Shown one piece after another: positions 15,282 to 24,780 of a stretch of DNA of 64,000 bases. Every line of letters begins with the position of its first letter. The stretch's first letter is position 1. The translations under genes and the position numbers were made by a program. The notes below the pieces were generated by a model, which was not told the DNA's origin, searched no databases, and saw only the letters and a list, made by a program, of their open reading frames with translations. Source of the DNA: [Clostridium] viride DSM 6836 (lineage in GTDB: Bacteria; Bacillota; Clostridia; Oscillospirales; Oscillospiraceae); contig KK211198.1 of NCBI GenBank assembly GCA_000620945.1, forward strand, positions 353,074 through 417,073, written 5' to 3'.

Positions 15282-18200
15282 TTAGCGTAAGAATTCTGCT
15301 TGCCAATAGGGTTTTGGGAGAAGTACGCCCTGGTCGTCCTTGGAATGGAAGGTCATCTTAAACTGTCCGGAGCGATTGCCCGTCTTGTCGCCGATGTCCT
15401 GGCCAAAGGTAATGGTAGTTCCATCCGATATTTGCGAGAAGGAGAAGGTAACCTGCTGAATCGCTCCATCGGTTCCGGCTTGCGAGGAGTTGACGTACTG
15501 CACATTTGCCGGGGCAACCCAGTTGCCCTTTAGATTATTGATCAAGTCGTTTTCCAGTAAGGGTTGGGTATCCGAAGAGCCTTGCTTGAAGAAATACAGG
15601 CCTTCTGTAAACTGTACCATGACAGATCCATCAAAGCGCAAGCCATCGGCAGACATGGTACTGATGACGGTTTCGGGGCGATCATACAAGACATCGGGTG
15701 CCTCATTGTCGCGGGAGGTAAAGCCCCTTAAGACCTCTTTCGTGGAAGAGTCACCCGCAGGGGCCGTACCAATGTACTTTTGCGCCACGGCATAGAAATC
15801 ATAGCGGTACTTGTAATCAATTCCATTAATGTCCAACTTGAATACGGTATCCGCCTTTACCGTGATAGAACCACTGGTGATCTGATTGTTGGAGGGTTCT
15901 TTTCCCATAATTTGATCAATAGTTGGTTCCGCGCTGTTAGCAGGATATATGACATAGTACATTCTGCAATCGGAGTCCCAGGAGCCTGTGATCTTCACCA
16001 GATTGTTATCCGCAAAGGCCTCCAGTTTCTGAACAATCTTCGGCGCTTTCACCGGGGTTGTCGCAAAGTCTCCCTTGTAGACTTCCGATGGTGTGGATGC
16101 CTTCCCTTGCAGGTAGTAATAGATCACATACTTGCGATTGCTGTCTCCTGTATTGGGTGGAAGCAGTCCTTCAATGGTATATTGGGTTGGCGCTGCGTTA
16201 TTGTCCGAAATCTGGAAGGAGCCTGCTGCAGTTCCCTGCTTGCTGTCGGATCGTTGTGATCTGACGATGTTGGGGTCTGTAATCGTTGCCGGTGCGATCG
16301 CTTCCGGAACCGCATAGTAGTAAACCGTACAACCCTTGGTTGCCTGAACGCTCATCAGCACTTGGCGATCGCCCGGTTCAAACTTGGTTTCGCCTACTTT
16401 TGCGGGCGGCACATTATCCACGAGCGCAATCCGCAGCAGGAATGGGTCCGTTGGAGCCGTTACGGAGGAGACATAGTTGTTTTTGATTGCCTCCTTCAAA
16501 CGAGTGTCGAAGGTACTCCCTGTTCCCGGAAGTTGTCGGATGCCGGTCTCATTGCCAATGACGGCATTGAGCGTTAAGTTCACATTGGCCGTAATGGGAA
16601 TTTGGCCTCCTGTGATGGGGGTGGTATCAATCTTGGTAATCTTAATGGCGTAGTAGAGATCTTCAAGATTTTGATACTCGGTTTTTGTGGTGAGGTAGTC
16701 GGTCAATCGCGTGGCGTAATTGTCCGGTAACACAAACTTGTTTACCCCATTTTTAAGCACCGGTTGCAGAGAATCGATACTCGTTCCCTGGTATAGTTCA
16801 AACTCCAGGTAATGGTCTGAGCGTAGAAGAAGATCGAAGTAGATATTCGGTCCGGTATTCTTTGCCCTTGGGTTGATAAAGAAGGCGGTATCGTACTTAG
16901 AAGAGTCAAAGTTTTGTACTTCTGAAAAATAAGTCAGAGGGGGAACTGTTTTAAAGGGCAGGGTAACGGTTCCCTTCATGGCATTTTTCGACGTATCATA
17001 CATGGCGTAATTGACCTGATTATTCAGCTCAAAGCGATAAGAATTGTTGTTGGTGAGCCGGATGGCCTCCGGCTTGAAGGTAATCAGCGTTTTCGCATCC
17101 TTCTCCTCCACGGTTACATAGTTCCAATCGATGGTGACGGCGGCATTGGGAACCTTAGACGCATCCACCAAGGTGATATAGTTTTTGAGGGCGCTTTTAT
17201 CCTCTTGAAAGAGCTGCGAAAGGGTCAGATAATTTCCATCCTTGTCCGTCTTTGAGCCGCACACGATTTCAGAGAAGGTTAGCTTCACCGAGGCATCCAC
17301 ACTGTAATTTCCGCCGATTTCCTGTTCACTGGATAGGCCGACCGTGGGTGGAACAATGTCCTTTGTCTTGGCGGTAATCTTAGTAATATTCGATTGATTT
17401 CCGCTCTTGTCTTCGAGCATAAAGTAAATGTCATACGGCATTTGCTGTTCCAATCCGGACACGCTGATGGTATACAGCTGCCCTTCTTTGGATGCACTGC
17501 TGGAACCATACTTCCATGCTCCAGATCCGGTTTTCACCACATCCTTCGACTTCTGATTGGAAAGATCAGGTTTCCCATCAGACGCTAAGGGAAGCAGATT
17601 GGTACCCATCTTAACCGCAGCCCAATAGACCGTACAAGGTTCATTGACGACATAGGTCAGTGGTATGCTGGTCGCAGCCACGCTACCGACCTTGGGATAG
17701 GTACCGTCATTGGGCTTGAATTCGGGTGGCTTACTATCCTTGGTGGTAAAGGGCAGTTTATAGGGGGTGCTGGACATATTGTCCGATGCATCACGCAACA
17801 CAACATAGAACACATAGGATGCATATTCCTCCAGTGTTCCGCCGGTGGCGGTATCAATCTCCTTTGGGGTATTCATGACCCCGCCATAGGTAACCCCCTT
17901 GGAACGGGTGCCCGAGATCGTTTGCGTATACAGCTGGCTTGCCGTTGGAGCAACCGCATTGGCAGGCAGCACTGCCCAATAATAGCTGGAGTTTTTATTT
18001 GGTATCAAGGTAAAGGTTGCGCTGGTACTCGTTGTACTGGAAACCTTGGGATATCCGGAAAGAAGCGTTGGAATCACGTTGTCCACGGCCTGTACATCCG
18101 TACTCTTAATATCTGAGCTTGCACCCCGCAGATCCATAAAGAAGGAGTATACCGTATATTTCTCACCGGGTTTCAGACCCGAGATGGTAGTAGTGCTTTC

Positions 18201-19721
18201 CTTATCCGGTAAGGCACTCAAGTTCCCGGATTTTAATGCATTCTTGGGTGGCGCATTTTTCGCCAACAAGTCATCCTTACTGGGCATATTCGTTCCAGCG
18301 GGATACACGGCATAATACACCTTACCCGGCTTGTTGGTCATATAGTACTGCGCAAACGAGGTTGGCTGAATCTTGTCGGCCTTGGGATAGCCATAGGAAA
18401 AGTCCGGCTTGAGTGCATCCATCTCTGCATCCAAGGAGCCCATGACCTTTCCGTTGATTTTGGCCGTCACGCCGGGGCGAATGTAGATATTCTCAGGAAG
18501 CTGCTCGATCACAACACCATCGTTATTAATAAGAACACTTTCAATCTGCCCTTTGCCCGTAACCGTCGCTCCGGTATCAAAGTACATGGCCGTGGTATAG
18601 GTGTCCTTTTCCAAAAAGATTTTAGCACCCTTTGCGGTTTCATCCACCGTCAGGGCATTGACTTTTCCCTTGTACACATTCAGCACCGAACCAGGGCTCA
18701 TGATTTTTACGTCACCAAAGCTGCCCGTTAAGTTCAAGAACGTCCCACTTGGGCCTTTTAGGTTGACATTTTTAAAGCCTTCAAAGTTGTTGGAAAGCTC
18801 CTCTAAGTACGTACTCGATTTAATCAAAGTGTTTTCAACCACGGTACTTTTATCGGTTTTTAAGGTCAAAATCTTTTGTTTAGCAACATCCACGATTAGG
18901 TTGGAAATATTGCAATCGGTCAAGATAACACTGCTTTGACCAACGTTACTTTCACCGGCTCCACTAATCACTTGATCCCCATTGACGGTCACATTCTTGA
19001 GCGTCACATAACCAAGGCCAACGCCTTCCGTCAGGTACAGATCTCCCAACACCGTGGCATTGGAGAGGGTGGAACCGGAGGACGTGAGCGTGGCATTGCC
19101 ATCGATTATCCCACTCACATTACCCCGCTGAGAGGTAACGATTTCACCGGCTACCGAGGAAAGCAGTTTCGCCGCTTCCCCACGGGTAATTCTATTGGTG
19201 GGTTGAAAGCTTCCATCCGGATATCCACTGACAAAGTTCTTCTCCACGGCGGCATTGATGTAGCCGCGGCTCCAATTGGAAAAGTTGCGCTCATCTGTCA
19301 GCTGAAAGCCTTCCCCCTCTTGCGGAGCAATTTTAAGCGACCGACAAAGCATGGTGACTGCTTCCTCACGCGTTAGATTTCCATACGGATTGATCCCCTT
19401 GCCATCCCCTTGCATGAATCCTTGAAACGCTGCAATGTCAATATCCGTTGCAAACCAAGCCGTGGATGGAACATCCTTGAAGGTTTTATTTCCCCTTGCC
19501 GAAAATCCAAAGGCTCGATTCAACATTGCAGCAAACTCGGAGCGCGTAATGTTGCGGTCCGGATTCAGATTTCCTGAGATATCGCCCCGCATGACCTCTC
19601 TTTGTACTAAATTTTGTAGGTAGGGGTCTGCCCAGCTGGCCGCTGAAGCAGAGGGAGCTGCACTCATTCCCATACCAAATGCCATGACCATCGAAAACAC
19701 AACGAAAACAAACCTCTTCAT
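15282..19721 (-). CDS. Large S-layer-homology surface protein
   Basis: A 1479-residue exported protein. Residues 1-28 are a signal peptide ending in A-S-A-A. Three SLH domains (about 29-195) anchor it to the cell-wall polymer, each with a T-R-S/E-E/G-A-like end. Residues 200-430 form a strand-rich, bactofilin/beta-helix-like region. Five related Ig/fibronectin-like modules follow at about 445-545, 556-660, 675-787, 1106-1222 and 1226-1335, each with a Y-Y-A-V-Y-P-A-type strand, separated by two larger unrecognised domains (about 790-925 and 930-1100). The C-terminus (about 1340-1479) resembles a big-Ig domain with F-T-E-G-L. It is probably a structural or adhesive envelope protein. Confidence 0.85.
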   Translation of the reverse strand: MKRFVFVVFSMVMAFGMGMSAAPSASAASWADPYLQNLVQREVMRGDISGNLNPDRNITRSEFAAMLNRAFGFSARGNKTFKDVPSTAWFATDIDIAAFQGFMQGDGKGINPYGNLTREEAVTMLCRSLKIAPQEGEGFQLTDERNFSNWSRGYINAAVEKNFVSGYPDGSFQPTNRITRGEAAKLLSSVAGEIVTSQRGNVSGIIDGNATLTSSGSTLSNATVLGDLYLTEGVGLGYVTLKNVTVNGDQVISGAGESNVGQSSVILTDCNISNLIVDVAKQKILTLKTDKSTVVENTLIKSSTYLEELSNNFEGFKNVNLKGPSGTFLNLTGSFGDVKIMSPGSVLNVYKGKVNALTVDETAKGAKIFLEKDTYTTAMYFDTGATVTGKGQIESVLINNDGVVIEQLPENIYIRPGVTAKINGKVMGSLDAEMDALKPDFSYGYPKADKIQPTSFAQYYMTNKPGKVYYAVYPAGTNMPSKDDLLAKNAPPKNALKSGNLSALPDKESTTTISGLKPGEKYTVYSFFMDLRGASSDIKSTDVQAVDNVIPTLLSGYPKVSSTTSTSATFTLIPNKNSSYYWAVLPANAVAPTASQLYTQTISGTRSKGVTYGGVMNTPKEIDTATGGTLEEYASYVFYVVLRDASDNMSSTPYKLPFTTKDSKPPEFKPNDGTYPKVGSVAATSIPLTYVVNEPCTVYWAAVKMGTNLLPLASDGKPDLSNQKSKDVVKTGSGAWKYGSSSASKEGQLYTISVSGLEQQMPYDIYFMLEDKSGNQSNITKITAKTKDIVPPTVGLSSEQEIGGNYSVDASVKLTFSEIVCGSKTDKDGNYLTLSQLFQEDKSALKNYITLVDASKVPNAAVTIDWNYVTVEEKDAKTLITFKPEAIRLTNNNSYRFELNNQVNYAMYDTSKNAMKGTVTLPFKTVPPLTYFSEVQNFDSSKYDTAFFINPRAKNTGPNIYFDLLLRSDHYLEFELYQGTSIDSLQPVLKNGVNKFVLPDNYATRLTDYLTTKTEYQNLEDLYYAIKITKIDTTPITGGQIPITANVNLTLNAVIGNETGIRQLPGTGSTFDTRLKEAIKNNYVSSVTAPTDPFLLRIALVDNVPPAKVGETKFEPGDRQVLMSVQATKGCTVYYYAVPEAIAPATITDPNIVRSQRSDSKQGTAAGSFQISDNNAAPTQYTIEGLLPPNTGDSNRKYVIYYYLQGKASTPSEVYKGDFATTPVKAPKIVQKLEAFADNNLVKITGSWDSDCRMYYVIYPANSAEPTIDQIMGKEPSNNQITSGSITVKADTVFKLDINGIDYKYRYDFYAVAQKYIGTAPAGDSSTKEVLRGFTSRDNEAPDVLYDRPETVISTMSADGLRFDGSVMVQFTEGLYFFKQGSSDTQPLLENDLINNLKGNWVAPANVQYVNSSQAGTDGAIQQVTFSFSQISDGTTITFGQDIGDKTGNRSGQFKMTFHSKDDQGVLLPKPYWQAEFLR

Positions 19722-19982
19722 CTGCTTTTTCTCCCATGATGTATTTGGAAGAATTATAGCATTTTATGCCATAAGAATCAATTGGTTTCTCCCTATCCTG
19801 GACTCGTTTCGACATATTTTTCTTGGCATCCTCGGGGAGATCCTTTGCTTTTTTAACTGGGTTAGTAAGCTCCATCTGCCCTGCGTACGATCCCGTCTTT
19901 TATAAGTAAACAGCATAATCCGTTCTGTTTGTAGCAAACTCAAATAAAGATAACACCCTACAAAGTAAGGAGCAAAAATGCA

Positions 19983-20546
19983 ATGCGCAGAAACCGAAAG
20001 CCAGCCATTCTGTTTGATAAAGAACACTATCTGCAACGCCATGTGCTGGATGCGCATGGGGATGCCCTTGTTCGGATTCAACTAGACGAACTTCAACAGG
20101 TCTTTTCCCCGTTTTCTCCACCGAAGTATGAAGAATTGGATGAAGCGCTGGCCGCCCATATTGACTCCGTGGTGTATCCCATCCCACTGCGCTATCAGTT
20201 GATTCTGGAATTTCAGACAGAAGGCAGCTCTTTGGAGCAGCAAGAGCGGGTAAAACAAGTAATTCGGGATTTTTACTGCCTTTGTTGCGCCGATAAATTG
20301 CAGGATCTTCGCATCAATATCATCAAGATCGTGGCGCTCTTTACCATGGGGGCTCTTCTTTTGACCGCTTCCTATCATCTAGCTTCCAATGGCCAAGGTC
20401 AATTGATCACTGATTTCATGAATATTGCCGGCACCTTTGCCCTGTGGGAAACGGTAGGGCTCTTTCTCTTGGAGCAACAAGACATTCAATTGGATAAGAA
20501 AAATGCCGAACAGACTGCAAGGGCAATCATTCGCTTCCCCTCTTGA
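19983..20546 (+). CDS. Conserved hypothetical membrane protein
   Basis: A 187-residue protein that I do not recognise. The first 110 residues are soluble and charged, with an E-F-Q-T-E-G-S-S-L-E-Q-Q segment; two membrane helices follow (about 119-137 and 147-165), then a short charged tail. ATG at 19983 is used since the ATG five bases earlier is in a frame without coding character; AAGGAG lies at 19968. It is divergent from the SLH protein and convergent with the YiiX-like gene. Confidence 0.6.
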   Translation: MRRNRKPAILFDKEHYLQRHVLDAHGDALVRIQLDELQQVFSPFSPPKYEELDEALAAHIDSVVYPIPLRYQLILEFQTEGSSLEQQERVKQVIRDFYCLCCADKLQDLRINIIKIVALFTMGALLLTASYHLASNGQGQLITDFMNIAGTFALWETVGLFLLEQQDIQLDKKNAEQTARAIIRFPS

Positions 20547-20575
20547 TACAGGTGCCCCCCTACTCCAACTTTCCC

Positions 20576-21448
20576 TTAGTCGGCTCTCTCCAGGTCATGC
20601 GGAAGTAAGCCATAGACTTGGACAATCTCAAGTTGATCGCTCTCCAACAGATCCCGCGGCGTTACCACACGTCCCCCATCTCCATCCAGATCCACGCCGA
20701 ACTCTTCCCACGCATACCAAACCAGGTAGGCACAGTGAGCACCAAAGAACTTGCTTTCCGAATTCATCTTTTTCTCCTGAAACAGGCCGGCCAGCAAACG
20801 GTAAGGAATGTCTTGCAAGTGTTGCTCGGCATAGGTAGCCACGTCAAGTCCCCGTTCCGGACTAACACCTCGGACACGCAATAGGGCGTAATTGGAGTAG
20901 TTGCGCCAGGAATCCACATCGGTGATCACTGAGTTTTCTCCCAAGGCCAAGGTTTGCAAGGCCCGTTTCTCATCGAGAACCAGGGCCGCATGACCATGCA
21001 TCCATCCCATGGAGTGGGTGGAAAGTGAGAGTAACATATCCCCCGGTTGGATGTTGACGAAGTCAGGCCCTTTCACAAGGTTTCGTTCCTGATCCACCAA
21101 AAGATCTTCCCTGGTAAACCAGCCCAAAAGAGGTGCGCATTTTACATACACTTGCTTCAGATATTCCGTTTGATACTCGAGAATGCGCTCTTTTCCCTCG
21201 TCGCCTTTTGCCAGCAAGGAATCAATGGCTTCCTTACCAAGTCCCGTTTGCGCCAAGAGGAAGGAATACTCCTCTTCTTGCATGGTCTCATCCTGGAGCA
21301 CATCTGCAATGGAACGCTTGTCCACTGCACTGGGCTGCACCCAGTTTCGGTGAGCCCATACCACTTGCAGGAGGAAGACAAAAAGGAAGAGTGAAAGCAC
21401 TCCGATCACCAGCGCAAGGAGCAGGGGTTTCCTACCTTGTTGTTTCAC
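20576..21448 (-). CDS. YiiX/NlpC-P60-like permuted papain-fold protein
   Basis: A 290-residue protein with one N-terminal membrane helix (PLLLALVIGVLSLFLFVFLL) and a helical linker. The C-terminal half has the permuted papain layout of YiiX/YebB-like proteins: Q-P-G-D-M-L-L-S with H-G-H-A-A-L-V-L carrying the His, and later H-C-A-Y-L-V-W-Y-A-W carrying the catalytic Cys. Family members act on lipids or cell-wall amides; the substrate here is unknown. GTG at 21448 is chosen because GAGGAAGG precedes it; the frame extends upstream without a ribosome binding site. Confidence 0.7.
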   Translation of the reverse strand: MKQQGRKPLLLALVIGVLSLFLFVFLLQVVWAHRNWVQPSAVDKRSIADVLQDETMQEEEYSFLLAQTGLGKEAIDSLLAKGDEGKERILEYQTEYLKQVYVKCAPLLGWFTREDLLVDQERNLVKGPDFVNIQPGDMLLSLSTHSMGWMHGHAALVLDEKRALQTLALGENSVITDVDSWRNYSNYALLRVRGVSPERGLDVATYAEQHLQDIPYRLLAGLFQEKKMNSESKFFGAHCAYLVWYAWEEFGVDLDGDGGRVVTPRDLLESDQLEIVQVYGLLPHDLERAD

Positions 21449-21672
21449 TCGATCCTTCCTCTCCCAAGATGTTAGGTATTTGTTTCGCCAGGGTTCTTTT
21501 TTCCACGTCAAAGGTTGCGCAGTGCCTTGGTTTCCTGGGCAGATACGCACCTGCATCTACAAAAATAGACTCCATTTGGTCGCATCCATGCGTCATATTT
21601 TTTTCCTTCCCTTCATATTTTAGCACACATTCATTCACTTGGCAATTTTTAACAAACGGAAGGATGATATCC

Positions 21673-22707
21673 ATGCGAGGAGACCGATATGGCGGGCACC
21701 GCGTGATCGCCCCCCTGGGACTGCTTCCCCAAGCGGCGGACAAGATCAGCAATGATCTTCCCATTTACTCCAACGAAATCTTAATCGACGTCATCGCCCT
21801 CCAACCCACTGCCACAGCCTTCGGTAGGATCAAAAAAGAGTGCGGTGGCGATTCCGATGCCATTGCCAATGAGATCCTCAAGATTGTATCCGACCGAGGG
21901 AAATTTCAAGACCCGGTAAGTAAATCGGGTGGGATGCTCATCGGTCGGATCAAAGAGATTGGTGAGGATCTGGTGGGAGAGATCGATGCCAAAGCGGGAG
22001 ATAAAATTGCCACCTTAGTCTCCCTCTCCCTTACCCCGCTAAATATTGAAGAAATTACGGAAATCAACCTTGAAACCGAACAGGTGTTCTGCAAGGCAAG
22101 CGCCATACTCTTCGAGAGTGGTATTTTTACTAAAATCCCTGACGACCTGGGGGAAAAACTTACCCTGGCCATTATGGATGTAGCCGGAGCCCCTGCTCAG
22201 GTGGCGGTCAACGCAAAGCCCAATGACACCGTGGTGGTGCTAGGAGCTGGAAAGGCGGGACTTCTGTGCTTAGCAGAAGCCAAACGAAGAGTCGCTCCCA
22301 CGGGCACCGTGATCTGCATGGAGTATTCCAAAGATCAGTGCGATGTCGTAGAGCGTCTTGGTCTTGCGGATATCGTCTTACAGGTCAATGGGCAGGAGCC
22401 GCTTAAGACCTATGCACAGTACATGGAAGCAACCGGGGGAAGACTGGCTGACTTTGCCGTCAGTGCGGTGAACGTGCCCAACACGGAGCTTTCCACCATC
22501 CTGGTCACAAAGGACGAGGGCAAGCTCTACTTCTTCAGTATGAGTACCGACTTTGTCAAAGCTTCTCTTGGTGCCGAAGGAATCAAAAAACGCACCACCA
22601 TGGTCATCGGAAATGGCTATTATCCGGGCCATGCTGACATCGCCTTTCATCTGATTCGTACCAATCCCGATCTGCGCCGCTATTTCGAACAAAAATTTGG
22701 AACCTAA
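21673..22707 (+). CDS. kdd: L-erythro-3,5-diaminohexanoate dehydrogenase
   Basis: A 344-residue NAD(P)-binding enzyme that oxidatively deaminates L-erythro-3,5-diaminohexanoate to 3-keto-5-aminohexanoate in lysine fermentation. The zinc-less alcohol-dehydrogenase-like Rossmann part shows V-V-V-L-G-A-G-K-A-G-L-L-C-L-A-E-A near residue 188. Length, the N-terminal Y-G-x-H-R-V-I-A-P segment and the neighbours kal and kce identify it. ATG at 21673 has GGAAGG at proper spacing; the ATG at 21664 is too close. First gene of kdd-kal-kce. Confidence 0.92.
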   Translation: MRGDRYGGHRVIAPLGLLPQAADKISNDLPIYSNEILIDVIALQPTATAFGRIKKECGGDSDAIANEILKIVSDRGKFQDPVSKSGGMLIGRIKEIGEDLVGEIDAKAGDKIATLVSLSLTPLNIEEITEINLETEQVFCKASAILFESGIFTKIPDDLGEKLTLAIMDVAGAPAQVAVNAKPNDTVVVLGAGKAGLLCLAEAKRRVAPTGTVICMEYSKDQCDVVERLGLADIVLQVNGQEPLKTYAQYMEATGGRLADFAVSAVNVPNTELSTILVTKDEGKLYFFSMSTDFVKASLGAEGIKKRTTMVIGNGYYPGHADIAFHLIRTNPDLRRYFEQKFGT

Positions 22708-22724
22708 GGTAAGGAGGAGTTCGC

Positions 22725-23114
22725 ATGGAAACTTACGAAGCGATGATTCGAATGAGAATGAGTATGCACGATGCGCATTATGGCGGTAACTTGGTGGATG
22801 GGGCAAAAATGCTACATCTGTTTGGGGACGTTGCAACCGAATTGTTAATTCGTCGGGATGGGGATGAGGGTCTATTCAAAGCCTACGATGAGGTTGAATT
22901 CCTGGCCCCCGTCTTTGCGGGTGATTACATAGAAGCCGTGGGGAGAATCGTCAGCGAAGGAAACAGCTCCCGTACGATGGTATTTGAAGCCAGAAAAGTG
23001 ATCATCCCCCGCCCGGACATCAACGAGTCCGCAGCAGATGTGCTTGCCGAACCCATTCTGGTTTGTCGCGCCAGCGGAACCTGCGTCGTCCCCAAAGCGA
23101 AGCAACGAGGCTAA
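22725..23114 (+). CDS. kal: 3-aminobutyryl-CoA ammonia-lyase
   Basis: A 129-residue hotdog-fold protein. It removes ammonia from L-3-aminobutyryl-CoA to give crotonyl-CoA. The family phrases [19 protein letters not shown] and [16 protein letters not shown] are present, with the acid-base Asp and Glu in them. It lies 17 bases after kdd with GGAGG before its ATG and 29 bases before kce, so all three are one transcript. Confidence 0.93.
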   Translation: METYEAMIRMRMSMHDAHYGGNLVDGAKMLHLFGDVATELLIRRDGDEGLFKAYDEVEFLAPVFAGDYIEAVGRIVSEGNSSRTMVFEARKVIIPRPDINESAADVLAEPILVCRASGTCVVPKAKQRG

Positions 23115-23143
23115 GCTCATTACGTGGATGGAGGAACTATAGC

Positions 23144-23971
23144 ATGGAGAAATTGATCATTACCGCTGCCATTTGTGGCGCAGAAGTCACAAAGGAGCAA
23201 AACCCTGCGGTCCCTTACACCGTGGAGGAGATTGGCCAAGAGGCTTATCGCGCTTACCTAGCGGGCGCTTCCATTGTACATCTCCATGTCCGAGAGGATG
23301 ACGGAACTCCCACACAAAGCAAGGAGCGCTTTGCCCTTTGCATGAAGGAAATCAAACGTTTGTGCCCGGATTTGATCATTCAGCCCTCCACCGGTGGTGC
23401 CGTTGGCATGTCCAATGAGGAACGACTTCAACCGGTTGCGCTTAAGCCGGAGATGGCGACTTTGGACTGTGGCACATGCAACTTTGGCGGCGACGATATC
23501 TTTGTCAATACCGAAAACGCCATTAAGGTATTTGGGGAAACCATGATAAAGCTTGGCATCAAGCCGGAAGTTGAGGTGTTTGACAAGGGCATGATCGACA
23601 TGGCCATTCGTCTGAACAAGCAAGGTTACATAAAAAGTCCCATGCATTTTAACTTTGTACTGGGTGTCAACGGCGGGATTTCTGCCGAACCGAGGGATTT
23701 GGTCTTTTTGGCAGAATCCATTCCGCCCGGCTCCACCTTCACGGTCAGCGGCATTGGACGCAGCGCCTTTCACATGGCGTCCCTGGCCATTTCCATGGGA
23801 GGGCACGTTCGTGTCGGCTTTGAAGACAATGTGTATCTTTCGAAGGGAGTCCTCGCTCAGTCCAATGGGGAATTGGTGGAAAAAGTGGTTCGAATCGCCA
23901 AGGAACTTGGTCGTGAGGTGGCCACACCACAGGACGCGAGAGCCATCTTAGGACTCGAATGCAATCCATAG
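23144..23971 (+). CDS. kce: 3-keto-5-aminohexanoate cleavage enzyme
   Basis: A 275-residue BKACE-family barrel with a zinc site. It condenses 3-keto-5-aminohexanoate with acetyl-CoA to give acetoacetate and 3-aminobutyryl-CoA. The first His pair is in V-H-L-H-V-R, with H-F-N-F-V-L-G-V and the conserved V-E-V-F-D-K-G-M in between; G-G-H-V-R-V-G-F-E-D-N follows. ATG at 23144 is supported by GGAGG at nine bases. The longer upstream frame overlaps kal and is not used. Confidence 0.95.
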   Translation: MEKLIITAAICGAEVTKEQNPAVPYTVEEIGQEAYRAYLAGASIVHLHVREDDGTPTQSKERFALCMKEIKRLCPDLIIQPSTGGAVGMSNEERLQPVALKPEMATLDCGTCNFGGDDIFVNTENAIKVFGETMIKLGIKPEVEVFDKGMIDMAIRLNKQGYIKSPMHFNFVLGVNGGISAEPRDLVFLAESIPPGSTFTVSGIGRSAFHMASLAISMGGHVRVGFEDNVYLSKGVLAQSNGELVEKVVRIAKELGREVATPQDARAILGLECNP

Positions 23972-24024
23972 GATTGCCGCTCAATTCGATCCCCGATCCA
24001 CTGCTCAGCACCCCATATTATATA

Positions 24025-24082
24025 TGGCAAGAAGCGCGATCCACCGAATGTAACGGCGAATCCACTTTCTTGCCATTTTTTT
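24025..24082 (+). terminator. Branched terminator between kce and atoD
   Basis: TGGCAAGAA (24025-24033) pairs with TTCTTGCCA (24067-24075) followed by seven Ts. The loop can form a small inner hairpin (CCG...CGG). It separates the deamination genes from the CoA-transferase genes and may set their ratio. Confidence 0.7.
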
Positions 24083-24123
24083 ACCCTTTTGCACCCTATT
24101 TTTAATAGAAGGGAATGAACAAC

Positions 24124-24780
24124 TTGAATCATAAGGTTATTTCTGTTCAGGAGGCCGTGAGCAAATTGCAAGATGGTATGACCATTTTGATTGGTGGCTT
24201 TATGTCAACCGGCACTCCCGAGACCTTAATCAATGAGATAGTCGCACAAGGCTTACAAAATCTAACCATAATCAGCAACGATTCCGGTCACTCAGGCACT
24301 GGGATAGCCAAATTAGTGAAAGCGAGGCAGCTAAAAAAGATCATTACGACGCACATAGGCCTAAATCCCGAAACCGGACGGCAAATGATGGCAGGAGAGC
24401 TGGAGGTCGAACTGATTCCACAAGGCACGCTTGTAGAACGGATCCGAGCGGCCGGCGGCGGACTTGGTGGATTCTTAACCCCCACCGGCTTGGGGACGAG
24501 TGTGCAAGACGGCAAACAAATTCTGACCATCCATGGGAGGTCCTATTTACTGGAGCTTCCCATCCAGGCCGATGCCGCACTCATTCGTGGATCCGTGATG
24601 GATACCAGCGGAAACATGCTCTATCACGGCTCCACCAGAAACTTCAATCCCATCATGGCAACGGCGGCTCCGCTCGTCATTGCAGAAGCAGAGCAGATTG
24701 TTTCCGTGGGAGAGTTAGATCCCAATCATGTGGTCACTCCCGGTCTGTTTGTGGACTACATCGTAAAGGAGGCCTTGTGA
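24124..24780 (+). CDS. atoD: Acetoacetate/butyrate CoA-transferase subunit A
   Basis: A 218-residue alpha subunit of a family I CoA-transferase. G-G-F-M-S-T-G-T-P-E-T-L near residue 23 and G-G-G-L-G-G-F-L-T-P-T-G-L-G-T near residue 105 are the oxyanion-hole and CoA-binding loops. With subunit B it moves CoA between acetoacetate and butyryl-CoA, closing lysine fermentation. The start is probably TTG at 24124 (AAGGGA at nine bases), although ATG at 24115 is in frame but too close to the Shine-Dalgarno. Its stop overlaps the start of atoA as TGATG. Confidence 0.9.
   Translation: MNHKVISVQEAVSKLQDGMTILIGGFMSTGTPETLINEIVAQGLQNLTIISNDSGHSGTGIAKLVKARQLKKIITTHIGLNPETGRQMMAGELEVELIPQGTLVERIRAAGGGLGGFLTPTGLGTSVQDGKQILTIHGRSYLLELPIQADAALIRGSVMDTSGNMLYHGSTRNFNPIMATAAPLVIAEAEQIVSVGELDPNHVVTPGLFVDYIVKEAL

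Noticed and set aside
21133..21672. N-terminal extension of kdd
   Set aside because: Overlaps the YiiX-like gene on the other strand and has no homology; the ATG at 21673 has the binding site.
24124..24136. Lysine riboswitch before the fermentation genes
   Set aside because: The 23972-24123 sequence forms a terminator but has none of the lysine riboswitch core.
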